Assembly: GCF_026004055.1 (NCBI RefSeq)
Contig: NZ_BPIJ01000001.1
Location: 868,001 to 932,000 of the forward strand
DNA length: 64,000 nucleotides
Direction: 5' to 3'
DNA from: Meiothermus sp.
GTDB lineage: Bacteria; Deinococcota; Deinococci; Deinococcales; Thermaceae
Shown here: in pieces, positions 9,769-17,263 of the stretch
Position numbering within the stretch: position 1 is the first letter of the stretch
How the letters are laid out: every line of letters begins with the position of its first letter
The notes under the pieces: model-generated
Told to the model about the DNA's origin: nothing
Databases searched by the model: none
Seen by the model: only the letters and a program-made list of their open reading frames with translations
Made by a program: the position numbers and the translations under genes

Positions 9769-10206
9769 CTACCCTCGCCCGCGCTGTATCACCGTCACCC
9801 GAACGTTGCGCAGCCCAAAGCGGATGGCCGTACTGCGGTCGGGCAGCCACACATCCAACCGCTCCCGCTTGCGCGGGTGCATGGTGTCCTCTACAACAAA
9901 CACCCTGCCTTTGAACAGGTAGTTGAAGCGCCCCTTACCCACCCCCGCCGGGGTGCCTAGATCCTCGAGCATGACTTTAGAGCCGTAGGGCAGCTCGCGC
10001 AGCATATCCCGGCTCACGGCAATAATGCCGATGCGGGTGCGGGCCCCGGTAGCGGTGATGAAGGGGGTGCTGTCGGTTTCCCGCACCGAGGAGGTATAGG
10101 CCGTAGCCTTGAGGGTCATGACTCGGGGGGCCTGGGCCCAGCTCAATCCGAAGGTCGCAATCAGCAGGATCAAGCCAGCAATTCGCAAACGAAATAGCCC
10201 TTCCAT
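9769..10206 (-). CDS. 3D-domain secreted protein (MltA/YuiC-like barrel)
   Basis: 145 aa with a signal peptide (LRIAGLILLIATFGLSWAQA). The mature part is a 3D-type double-psi barrel: VMTLKATAYTSS, then ITATGARTRIGIIAVSRDML, PYGSKVMLED, and the aspartate block VFVVEDTMHPRKRERLDVWL. The three conserved Asp residues give the family its name. Related barrels act as lytic transglycosylases or bind peptidoglycan, so a cell-wall role is likely, but catalysis is not proven. Strong-looking SD GAGG just upstream of ATG 10206. A 368-bp gap lies upstream. Confidence 0.85.
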   Translation of the reverse strand: MEGLFRLRIAGLILLIATFGLSWAQAPRVMTLKATAYTSSVRETDSTPFITATGARTRIGIIAVSRDMLRELPYGSKVMLEDLGTPAGVGKGRFNYLFKGRVFVVEDTMHPRKRERLDVWLPDRSTAIRFGLRNVRVTVIQRGRG

Positions 10207-10574
10207 ACGTCCTCGAGGGTAGGGGGGCTCTTCTCAGCTTCTCTTAGAAATAGGCGTCACGTCTCTCATTTAGCCAGCCCCAGAATAGGCCTGCAAGCGA
10301 ACATCTGGGGCTTTTATGGGCCGGATAAGGCCCATTCGCACCCTGGCTATATGAGAGCAGCCTAAAATCTCACTTTAGTTTTCTCATCTTGGCCTTGACG
10401 GCTTCCTGACACGTCTAATGGGCTGGTATACCATATTTATCCTGTGCTGGACGGGTTTTATCCAGAACAAATTAGCAAACTTGTATTACGCCTGTAACGT
10501 ATAGAAGTAACGCCAGGCCGGCACCCGCTGTCGGATTTGAACATCCGGCCCTTCCCAAGCGGGTTGGTTCGAAC
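10207..10574. other. 368-bp intergenic region with palindrome and hairpin
   Basis: No protein gene is seen. Its contents are a perfect 10-bp palindrome TGGTATACCA at 10424-10433 (the same 10-mer lies in the leu promoter), a plus-strand -35/-10-like pair (CTGACA 10406-10411, TACCAT 10429-10434, 17-nt spacing), and a nested hairpin near 10527-10556 (CCCGCT/AGCGGG arms around CGGAT/ATCCG). The latter could act downstream of the FakA-like gene, but no T-run follows it. A small RNA is possible but not shown. Confidence 0.4.
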
Positions 10575-12173
10575 TTATTCCAGCACAGCAAGGTAATCGT
10601 AGAGGTCGGGCCCGCCGGGGTGAATCTCCAGGCTGAGGTCGGGGAAGGCCTGCGTGAGCCGGGCGACCAGGGCGTCCAGAGTGTCTTTACCGACCGTGGA
10701 ACCGTGGAAAATGGTCAGTATTTCGTGCTCGCCGTCCTGGGCGGCCAGTTTGACCATATCGAACAGCGCGTCCTCGGGGGTGTCGGCGGCCAGGATCAGT
10801 TTGTCGTCGCGCAGGCCGATGGGCTGACCTTCCCGCACGCTCACCCCCCCAATCTCCACGCTGCGGCTGGCCCGGGTCACCTCCAGGGTGACCGCTCTTC
10901 TAGAAGCTTCTTCCATCTCGGGCAGGAGTTCGCTCGAGGGCAGTTCGGCCTGATACACCACTGTAGCGGCCAAACCCTGGCCCATGGTACGGGTGGGGAT
11001 CACGTGTACGGTCTTGCCATCGGCCAGACCCGCTGCTTGCTGGGCCGACATGATCACGTTGGCGTTGTTGGGCAGCACGATCACTTCGGGGTTGGGCAGG
11101 CTTTTGATGGCATCCAGAATGTCCTGCACGCTGGGGTTGGCGGTCTGGCCTCCGGCCACAATGCGGGCCCCAAAGCCCCTAAAGGCCTTGACCAGTCCCC
11201 AGCCGTTGGCTACCGCTACCAAACCGGTAGGCGGAGGAGCCTCGTCGGCAGCCCCGGCCATCGAGAGAATCTCGGTATGCTGCTGCGACATGTCCTCTAC
11301 TTTGGTGCGGATCATCTTGCCGTAGCGCGCCACGCTGGCCAGCAGGCCGTCGGGGTCGTTGGTGTGGATATGGCCCTTGACGTAACCCTCGGCCCCCACC
11401 ACCAGCAAGGAGTCGCCAAACGAGGCCACTGCCTCACGGATTTTCTCGATAGGTTCAGCCACTCCTTCCATCAAGAACTCGGTGCAGTAGCCGAATTCCT
11501 CCTCCTCGAAGGCAGTCTGAGCATACTTCTCGATTTTGGGCGGTTCGGGCAAGGGCAAACCCCTAAGGTAGCCCTTGAGGCCCTCGATAAAGCGCAACAA
11601 GCCCACCCCTCCGGCATCCACCACCCCGGCCTGCTTGAGCACCGGGAGCAGCTCGGGGGTGCGGTCGGAGGCTGCGCGGCCATGCTGCAAAGCCCCTTGC
11701 AGAACCTCCTCGAGGCTCTGGGCCCCCGCCTCCACCGCCTTGCGGGCACCTTCAGCCACCCCCCTCGAGACCGTCAGGATGGTACCCTCCACCGGCTTCA
11801 TCACCGCCTTGTAGCCCATACGGGAGCCCTCCTCTAAGGCCTGGGCCAGCAAAGCCGGAGAAACCGCGCTGGCTTCTTTGATGGTCTCGGCAAAGCCCTT
11901 GAGGATTTGCGAGGTGATGACCCCCGAGTTGCCCCGCGCCCCCAGCAATGAACCATAGCTGATGGCCCGTGCCACCTCGCTCATCTTGCTGGTGTCGGCT
12001 AAATCCAGCTCCCGCCGTACCGATTGCAGCGTGAGGTGCATGTTGGTGCCGGTGTCGCCATCCGGCACAGGGTACACGTTCAGGGCGTTGGTCTCCTCTA
12101 CGTAAACTGCAAACCAGTCGGTCGCATAGCGGAACGCCTTGGCCAGCTCGGCCGGTGAAAGCGCGTTAGCCAC
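10575..12173 (-). CDS. DAK2-domain protein, FakA/YloV-like kinase subunit
   Basis: 532 aa. The N-terminal DAK2 (DhaL) domain carries the ATP/Mg site NVYPVPDGDTGTNM (residues ~31-44), GARGNSGVI and GTILTVSRGVAEGAR. The C-terminal half resembles the FakA domain (GYCTEFLME, GDSLLVVGAEGYVKGHIHTNDPDG, VIVLPNNANVIMSA...). In Firmicutes, FakA phosphorylates fatty acids delivered by a DegV-family FakB protein; no FakB gene is in this window. The ATG overlaps the stop of the Asp23 gene by 8 bp, so the two are translationally coupled. The Asp23-FakA pairing is widely conserved. The exact substrate here is inferred from family only. Confidence 0.9.
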   Translation of the reverse strand: MANALSPAELAKAFRYATDWFAVYVEETNALNVYPVPDGDTGTNMHLTLQSVRRELDLADTSKMSEVARAISYGSLLGARGNSGVITSQILKGFAETIKEASAVSPALLAQALEEGSRMGYKAVMKPVEGTILTVSRGVAEGARKAVEAGAQSLEEVLQGALQHGRAASDRTPELLPVLKQAGVVDAGGVGLLRFIEGLKGYLRGLPLPEPPKIEKYAQTAFEEEEFGYCTEFLMEGVAEPIEKIREAVASFGDSLLVVGAEGYVKGHIHTNDPDGLLASVARYGKMIRTKVEDMSQQHTEILSMAGAADEAPPPTGLVAVANGWGLVKAFRGFGARIVAGGQTANPSVQDILDAIKSLPNPEVIVLPNNANVIMSAQQAAGLADGKTVHVIPTRTMGQGLAATVVYQAELPSSELLPEMEEASRRAVTLEVTRASRSVEIGGVSVREGQPIGLRDDKLILAADTPEDALFDMVKLAAQDGEHEILTIFHGSTVGKDTLDALVARLTQAFPDLSLEIHPGGPDLYDYLAVLE

Positions 12174-12507
12174 GGCTCACCCCCACCACGTGGATGCGCA
12201 CACTGGAAAGCTCGGCCCCAGCCAGCGTCTTGGCAGCCCACTGCACCCGCTCCCCAATGCTATCCACCACTGTGGGAATGCGGGCACCAAAGGCCACTAC
12301 CACATACAGGTCGGCCTGATACTTCCCGGCCGCGTTGGGGTCGGGCTTGACCACCACCCCTTCGCTGGCCTCGCTCCGGCCCAGGATACGGCTGATGGAT
12401 TCGCGGATACCGGCAGGGCTCATCCCGAGCACCCCCGGCACTTCATGCGCAGCCAGGCCCAGGATGGTGGCCAGCGCGCTTTCGGTCACGGTAATGTTTC
12501 CTTTCAA
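12166..12507 (-). CDS. Asp23/Gls24 family envelope stress protein
   Basis: 113 aa, Asp23 (alkaline shock protein 23) family. MKGNITVTESALATILGLAAHEVPGVLG-type start, GVVVKPDPNAAGKYQADLYVVVAFG and VDSIGERVQWAAKTLAG are the family blocks. It is a small cytoplasmic protein often cotranscribed with FakA-like DAK2 genes, as here. AAAGGA-type SD precedes ATG 12507. A TATAGT -10 box lies about 100 bp upstream. Confidence 0.9.
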   Translation of the reverse strand: MKGNITVTESALATILGLAAHEVPGVLGMSPAGIRESISRILGRSEASEGVVVKPDPNAAGKYQADLYVVVAFGARIPTVVDSIGERVQWAAKTLAGAELSSVRIHVVGVSRG

Positions 12508-12604
12508 GGTTAACCTCCAGATTTGGGTAGTTTACCCTTCAACCCCGCCCCTTCCTGTGGCCGGAAAGCCATTGCACGGGGTTGATTTGATCCCTTATGG
12601 CGCA

Positions 12605-12633
12605 ACTATAACGCACCCCTCACCCAGTTTCCA
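12605..12633 (-). promoter_or_regulatory. Predicted promoter for asp23-fakA
   Basis: On the minus strand TGGAAA (12633-12628) and TATAGT (12610-12605) are separated by 17 nt. The predicted start leaves a ~90-nt leader before the Asp23 gene. Seen by eye only. Confidence 0.4.
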
Positions 12634-12684
12634 GGCTTTCATGAGGGCTTTCGCATACCTTTTGGATTGGAATCGGTTACCCGG

Positions 12685-13356
12685 CTAGCGCCCGTTGCCG
12701 TTTTCGATTAGGGTGGCCTCCAAGCGGCCAAAGTCACGCCCGAAGATGATCCGAACCGGCGTACGGCGGGCATCGGTACGATACCAGACCTCAATCAGCA
12801 AGTCTTCGCGGGCATAACGATAGCCTACCAAGCCATTGCCCGCCAGGAGTTCAAGCTGTCCCTGGGTTAGTTTAGCGTAGTCCACCGCATAGATCCGGCG
12901 GGTCTCGGGACGAAGGCGCAGGTAGTAGATGAGCGAGAGCGGATCCATGACCTCTTCCTGGGCGCTGCTCCAGGTGGACTGTTTGCCATCGGGGTAAATC
13001 ACCTTTGCCCAGGAGCCGTTGTTCTCCTGGCGCTCGAAAAAGAGCCGGGTGGTGCCTTTGAAGGGCTCGCTCAGGGTTTGTCTAAAGCGGTCGGTAAAGA
13101 AGTCTAGGCCGACCTGGCTTTCCGACTCGAGACCATAGCCTAGGGCCTGGGCCAGTCCGGTGGGCTCGAGTTTGAGTCGAAAACGCCAACCACCCTCGAT
13201 TGGCTCCGCACTCAAGTACAGCTTGCCCACCGCAATCCCCTGCCAGGCCAGGTTGTAGACCAGCCGCTCGCCGGGCGGCCAAGGCACACCCTGGGCCAAC
13301 ACGTGCGAGCTAAGCCCCATTAACCCTAGTAGAAAAAATCCGCTGCTCCGAAGCAT
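12685..13356 (-). CDS. DUF3108-like exported protein
   Basis: Read from ATG 13356 it is 223 aa, with signal peptide LRSSGFFLLGLMGLSSHVLAQG. The body is beta-rich (GERLVYNLAWQGIAVGKLYL, RFRLKLEPTGLAQALG, DPLSLIYYLRL), the pattern of DUF3108 proteins. Longer in-frame starts upstream add sequence with no signal-peptide logic. Members are periplasmic or outer-envelope proteins of unknown function. It precedes the asp23-fakA pair on the same strand by ~175 bp, with the Asp23 promoter between them. Confidence 0.72.
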   Translation of the reverse strand: MLRSSGFFLLGLMGLSSHVLAQGVPWPPGERLVYNLAWQGIAVGKLYLSAEPIEGGWRFRLKLEPTGLAQALGYGLESESQVGLDFFTDRFRQTLSEPFKGTTRLFFERQENNGSWAKVIYPDGKQSTWSSAQEEVMDPLSLIYYLRLRPETRRIYAVDYAKLTQGQLELLAGNGLVGYRYAREDLLIEVWYRTDARRTPVRIIFGRDFGRLEATLIENGNGR

Positions 13357-13503
13357 GGCCCTTTGCCCAAGAGTACAGCCCCGTAGGATGCTTCGGGTTA
13401 GAACCCAGGAAAAATCACCCCAACGCCCGCAATAAACTGAACTGGCAAATAGCAGAAAGTGCAACAAAAGCAGGTGCCTAGCGCCTAACCTTTCCCAAAA
13501 CCT

Positions 13504-14607
13504 CTACAAAGCTGCCTGAGGCTCGGTGTAGGGCATCCCAAAGGCTTCGGCGACCCCCCGGCAGGTCAGCTTGCCCTGGTGGGTGTTGAGGCCCAGCATC
13601 AGGGCAGGATCGTCGTGCAGGGCGTCTAGGCCTTTCTCGGCCAGCCTGAGCAGGTAGGGCAGGGTCTGGTTGGTAAGGGCAAAAGTAGAGGTGCGCGGCA
13701 CCGCACCCGGCATGTTGGCCACGCCGTAGTGCACCACCCCGTCCACCACGTAGGTAGGGTCGGCGTGGGTGGTGGGCTTGATGGTCTCCACACAGCCGCC
13801 CTGATCTACCGCCACATCCACAATCACCGAGGCTTCTTTCATGGTGGAGAGCATCTCGCGGGTAACCAGCTTGGGGGCCTTGGCACCAGGAATCAGTACC
13901 GCCCCTATCAAAAGATCGGCATGGCGAATAGAAGCAGCCACATTGGCCTCGGTTGAGGCCAGGGTGATTACCCGACCCCCGAACACATCGTCGAGATACT
14001 GCATCCGGGCTTTGTTCACGTCCAGGATGGTCACCTGAGCCCCCATACCCAGCGCAATTTTGGCGGCATTGGTGCCCACAATACCCCCGCCCAGGATCAC
14101 CACGCTCGCGGGCGCCACCCCCGGCACCCCTCCCAATAGCACCCCACGGCCCCCATGGGGTTTCTCCAGCGCAGCGGCTCCTACCTGCGGCGCCATGCGC
14201 CCCGCCACCTCGCTCATGGGCAGTAGCAGCGGCAGTGAGCCGTCCTCGAGCTGCACCGTCTCGTAGGCAATAGCAGTCGTACCCCCCTCGAGCAAAGCCC
14301 GGGTGAGGGGCTCGTCGGCAGCCAGGTGCAAATAGGTGAAGAGAATGAGCCCTTTGCGCAGGTACTTGTACTCCTCAGCAATGGGCTCTTTTACCTTCAC
14401 CACCAGATCGGCCGCCCAGGCCTCATTGGCGCTCACAATTTCGGCCCCGGCTCTTTGGTATTCTGCATCGGATATCCCCGAGCCTACCCCGGCCCCTTGC
14501 TGCACCAATACTCGGTGCCCCCGCCGTACCAGGCTGGTCACGCCCCCGGGCGTAAGGGCCACACGGTTCTCGAGGGTCTTGATCTCCTTGGGCACACCAA
14601 TCACCAT
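13504..14607 (-). CDS. ald: Alanine dehydrogenase
   Basis: 367-aa NAD-dependent L-alanine dehydrogenase (alanine to pyruvate plus ammonium). The start [22 protein letters not shown] is typical; [32 protein letters not shown] contains the Rossmann dinucleotide motif, and [21 protein letters not shown] is a conserved catalytic-region block. A strong SD AGGAGG lies 5 nt before ATG 14607. It is divergent from an Lrp/AsnC regulator across a 101-bp AT-rich gap, a common arrangement for amino-acid-responsive control of ald. Confidence 0.96.
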   Translation of the reverse strand: MVIGVPKEIKTLENRVALTPGGVTSLVRRGHRVLVQQGAGVGSGISDAEYQRAGAEIVSANEAWAADLVVKVKEPIAEEYKYLRKGLILFTYLHLAADEPLTRALLEGGTTAIAYETVQLEDGSLPLLLPMSEVAGRMAPQVGAAALEKPHGGRGVLLGGVPGVAPASVVILGGGIVGTNAAKIALGMGAQVTILDVNKARMQYLDDVFGGRVITLASTEANVAASIRHADLLIGAVLIPGAKAPKLVTREMLSTMKEASVIVDVAVDQGGCVETIKPTTHADPTYVVDGVVHYGVANMPGAVPRTSTFALTNQTLPYLLRLAEKGLDALHDDPALMLGLNTHQGKLTCRGVAEAFGMPYTEPQAAL

Positions 14608-14708
14608 ATCTACCTCCTGTTTTTAAACAAGAATAGAGGCTTTTTTGGGCATATAAAAGCGATTTCTTACTGGCAAAAGGGTTTTGCGCTTTACAAACTT
14701 AAGCCATA
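14608..14708. promoter_or_regulatory. ald/lrp divergent control region
   Basis: AT-rich 101 bp between divergent ald and the Lrp-type regulator. An imperfect palindrome TTGTTTAAAAACA (plus-strand 14618-14630) lies just upstream of the ald SD and has the look of an Lrp-family half-site pair. TTTACAAACTTAAGCCATAAT precedes the regulator. Binding is inferred from arrangement only. Confidence 0.45.
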
Positions 14709-15167
14709 ATGACAAAAGTGTCTTCCAAACTGCTTGATAAGGCCAACATTGCCATCCTGAACGAACTGCAAAAAGACGGCCGGCTCTCCTACCGCGAGCT
14801 AGGCCGACGGGTGGGGCTCTCGACCCCTGCCGTCACCGAGCGGGTTCGTCGTCTGGAAGATGCCGGCATCATTGCGGGCTATGGAGCGCGGATCAACTCA
14901 GGCGCTCTGGGGTACACCATCACCGCCCTGATCGAGGTGGCAACCCCGCCGGGCCGCTACCAGCAGATGCTCGAGTTTGCCCGCACCACCCCGGCGGTGC
15001 GGGAGTGCTATTTTGTGACCGGCGAGTCGTCCTTCGTGGCTAAGGTCGTGGTGTCGTCGGTGGAGCACCTGCAAGAACTGATCCAACAGCTCGGCTTCTA
15101 CGGCAGCACCCGTACCTCGGTGGTCTTGTCCCAGCCAATCATCAAAGAAACCTTTGAGCTAGATTGA
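14709..15167 (+). CDS. Lrp/AsnC family transcriptional regulator
   Basis: 152 aa. N-terminal winged helix (ILNELQKDGRLSYRELGRRV, then GLSTPAVTERVRRLEDAGII, residues ~12-52) and a C-terminal RAM/AsnC effector-binding domain (TALIEVATPPGRYQQM, VRECYFVTGESSFVAKVVV). Such proteins assemble into octamers and sense amino acids. Divergence from ald suggests control of alanine catabolism and of itself. Convergent to truB with a MITE between. Confidence 0.93.
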   Translation: MTKVSSKLLDKANIAILNELQKDGRLSYRELGRRVGLSTPAVTERVRRLEDAGIIAGYGARINSGALGYTITALIEVATPPGRYQQMLEFARTTPAVRECYFVTGESSFVAKVVVSSVEHLQELIQQLGFYGSTRTSVVLSQPIIKETFELD

Positions 15168-15195
15168 AGGCGCTCGAGGGGGCGTTGGATTCTTA

Positions 15196-15320
15196 TACCG
15201 GATTCAAAAAGATAGTTTTCAGAACAAACAACCCTGGTAGTTATCTTTTTGAATCCTAGAGCACTCCCTTCGGTCGGGTTAGTTTGTCACCGAACGGTGA
15301 CAAACTAACCGAATCTGGTA
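15196..15320. mobile_element. MITE copy 1 (125 bp), intact, TTA target duplication
   Basis: Starts TACCGGATTC and ends GAATCTGGTA (imperfect terminal inverted repeats) and is flanked by TTA on both sides (15193-15195 and 15321-15323), a 3-bp TNA-type target duplication. Two internal hairpins: GGATTCAAAAAGATA with its perfect complement, and TTAGTTTGTCACC/GGTGACAAACTAA. There is no ORF. It is 125 bp long, like copy 2 at 46151-46275. The right-hand TTA is the truB stop codon read on the minus strand, so insertion left TruB unchanged. It lies between convergent lrp and truB and may double as a terminator. Confidence 0.88.
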
Positions 15321-16250
15321 TTATTCCTTGAACACCCGCCTAATGCGGAGTTTGAAGCCGTCCCCCTCGGCCATCGCCACCAGCCGGCGCTTGGGACCAA
15401 CCAGGGCCACCAGTCCCCGGGCGGGAATGGGCAGCGGTACCCCCTCCATCACCCGCTTGGCCTCGGCGTGGGAGAGCTCGACGCTGGGGCAGGAAAGGGC
15501 CTCGAGCTCGTCCAGGGTTTTTCGCACATCCAGGTGCTCTATTTCCTGGGCCTGCCCCAGGCCAATCTTCCCCACCCTGGTTCGCACCAGACCCGAGAGG
15601 AAGGCTTTGCTGCCCAGTTGCTCGCCCAGGTCTCGAGCAAATGAGCGCACATAGGTACCGGGCCCTACCACCAAGCGGATCACGGCGGTAGGATACGCGC
15701 CCAAGGGCTTGGGCAACTCAACCGGGCGCCCCCGCTCGGAGAGTTTCCAGCCCGAAGCCGAAGGCGCAATGCGGTGGGGGATGGGGGTGGGGTCGTAGGC
15801 CAGCAATTGAAGCTCATGGTATCTGACCGGGCGGGGCTCGAGCTCGATGGCCTGTCCTTTGCGGGCTGCTTCATAGGCCTTGACTCCCCCCACCTTGACC
15901 GCCGAGTAGGCCGGGGGCCGTTGCTCCACTACCGACAAAAATCCAGGTAAGGCTGCTTCAACCTCGCGCTGGCTGGGACGCCGGGCGCTTTCCTCTACAA
16001 TGGGGCCTTCGGCATCCAAAGTCTCGGTGGTTGCCCCAAAGGAAACCCAGGCGATGTATTCTTTGTCTTCTGCCGAAAGAAAGGGCACCAGTTTGGTCGA
16101 GGCATCGGTGGCCAAAATCAAAACCCCCGTGGCCAGAGGGTCGAGGGTTCCGGTATGGCCCACCCGGCGGGTTCCCAGCAGTTTACGAACCATGTCCACC
16201 ACGTCGTGCGAGGTGCGGCCCAGGGGTTTGTTCACGGCAAATAGAGCCAT
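15321..16250 (-). CDS. truB: tRNA pseudouridine(55) synthase
   Basis: 309-aa TruB, which makes pseudouridine 55 in the T-loop of tRNAs. The catalytic Asp lies in VGHTGTLDPLATGVL, preceded by NKPLGRTSHDVVDMVRK; RPPAYSAVKVGGVKAYEAARKG and VGPGTYVRSFARDLGE are further family blocks, and a C-terminal PUA-like region follows (ARGLVALVG...). The start is ATG 16250 (MALFAVNKPLG). A TACAAT box 8 nt upstream suggests a leaderless message. A longer in-frame reading runs into a dispersed repeat and is not coding. The stop codon coincides with the target duplication of MITE copy 1. Confidence 0.96.
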   Translation of the reverse strand: MALFAVNKPLGRTSHDVVDMVRKLLGTRRVGHTGTLDPLATGVLILATDASTKLVPFLSAEDKEYIAWVSFGATTETLDAEGPIVEESARRPSQREVEAALPGFLSVVEQRPPAYSAVKVGGVKAYEAARKGQAIELEPRPVRYHELQLLAYDPTPIPHRIAPSASGWKLSERGRPVELPKPLGAYPTAVIRLVVGPGTYVRSFARDLGEQLGSKAFLSGLVRTRVGKIGLGQAQEIEHLDVRKTLDELEALSCPSVELSHAEAKRVMEGVPLPIPARGLVALVGPKRRLVAMAEGDGFKLRIRRVFKE

Positions 16251-16367
16251 GTCAGCGGATTGTACCCAAGAAATACCCAAAAAGGGTAGGCTCGGCAAGG
16301 TAGAGGTATCGCTCACCGAGACCGCCAAGGGTCTTGGGTAGAACAAGGCGCAGTTTTCGGAATGATC

Positions 16368-16481
16368 GCGCTCTTCACAGACACGGCCGCCCACGAAAAC
16401 GAGAAGGGACAAACAAGCGTGGGCCGGGCCCGCCCACGCTTGGGTTTCGAGTTTCCAGGCAGCCTATTCCGTCCAGGGCAA
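16368..16481 (-). repeat. Dispersed hairpin repeat B, copy 1
   Basis: Read on the minus strand: CCTGGAC, ~20 nt, GGAAACTCGAAACCCAAGC, then a 10-bp hairpin AAGCGTGGGC/GCCCACGCTT (16415-16424 and 16432-16441), then TGTCCCTTCTCGTTTTCGTG, GGCGGCC and GTGTCTGTGAAGAGCGC. A second copy is at 56882-57101 on the plus strand. Flanks are nearly identical but the hairpin arms differ in sequence while staying paired. No ORF. It lies between the GH114 gene stop and the truB start, so the hairpin may terminate the exopolysaccharide operon. Confidence 0.8.
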
Positions 16482-16547
16482 AGCTTTCTTGAAGTCGGAT
16501 GACTCAAAATAGGCGTAGATCGCTCTAGAACACCCTGCTCGGTAGTT

Positions 16548-17255
16548 CTACAGACGGGTGAGTTCACGGTTGCTCACAAAGGTGGGGAGTCCATAGTACA
16601 TCGCCCGTAGACGGGCATACCCCTCGAGCCAGAGGTTGTTGGCGTAGTCCAGCGCATAAAGCTCGAGGGGATACCCCTGGAGCCTGAACAGGCAACTTAG
16701 GTTGTACTCGAGTTCGAATGCGGGCAACACCCGATAGCCCCAGGGCGTCCATGTGGTAGAAAACGACTCCAGAACTACCCCGTTCACCAGAGTTGCCAGT
16801 TCGGGCAAGAGATGGAAGCCTCGGTTGGCGAATATCAGTCGGGCTCCCAGCTTTTCCCGTAGTTGGGCGATGAGACCCAGCATAATAGTCCGATCCTGAG
16901 GAAATAGGGCAACAGTATCCAAGGTGTCCAGAAATAAACCTTCAAAGCCCATATTCATCGCTTTCTGCGCCTCATCCAGTCGGCTCACGACCCACTCGGG
17001 ATGGGCAGGATCTACATACACTGTATTCCAGTCCAGGTTGCGGGCATCGCGGTGCCAGGGCGAGGGAGTGGGCTGGTCTTCACCCAGGCTTAAGTAGGCC
17101 AGGGGTAGGGTTCGCTGGCTACGCAAAAAAGCCAAATCTTCTGATGTATAAGCCCAGGTCTGCAACACCACTTTTTGATAACGGCACAATTGCTCTAGCC
17201 GACCCTGCCCATAGTAGAAGGCCAGGGGTTTGGCTTTAGCAGGTGTGGTGTTCAT
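16548..17255 (-). CDS. GH114 endo-alpha-1,4-polygalactosaminidase-like protein
   Basis: 235 aa, TIM-barrel of the GH114 family (the hydrolase domain type found in PelA). Marks are VVLQTWAYTSEDLAFLRS, PLAYLSLGED, NTVYVDPAHPEWV, GFEGLFLDTLD (acidic catalytic region, residues ~105-115), LIFANRGFHLLPEL and ELYALDYAN. No signal peptide or lipobox is seen, unlike the second GH114 gene at 22941. It starts 8 nt after the stop of the 12-TM gene, as last gene of the locus. A role in trimming or recycling a GalNAc/GalN polymer is inferred. Confidence 0.82.
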   Translation of the reverse strand: MNTTPAKAKPLAFYYGQGRLEQLCRYQKVVLQTWAYTSEDLAFLRSQRTLPLAYLSLGEDQPTPSPWHRDARNLDWNTVYVDPAHPEWVVSRLDEAQKAMNMGFEGLFLDTLDTVALFPQDRTIMLGLIAQLREKLGARLIFANRGFHLLPELATLVNGVVLESFSTTWTPWGYRVLPAFELEYNLSCLFRLQGYPLELYALDYANNLWLEGYARLRAMYYGLPTFVSNRELTRL

Positions 17256-17263
17256 CGTTTCGC

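Noticed and set aside
10520-10574. tRNA-like sequence with GGATTTGAAC and GGTTCGAAC motifs
   Set aside because: Neither strand gives a cloverleaf: the T-arm pairs fail, no anticodon arm or matching acceptor stem is found. Better described as a nested hairpin.
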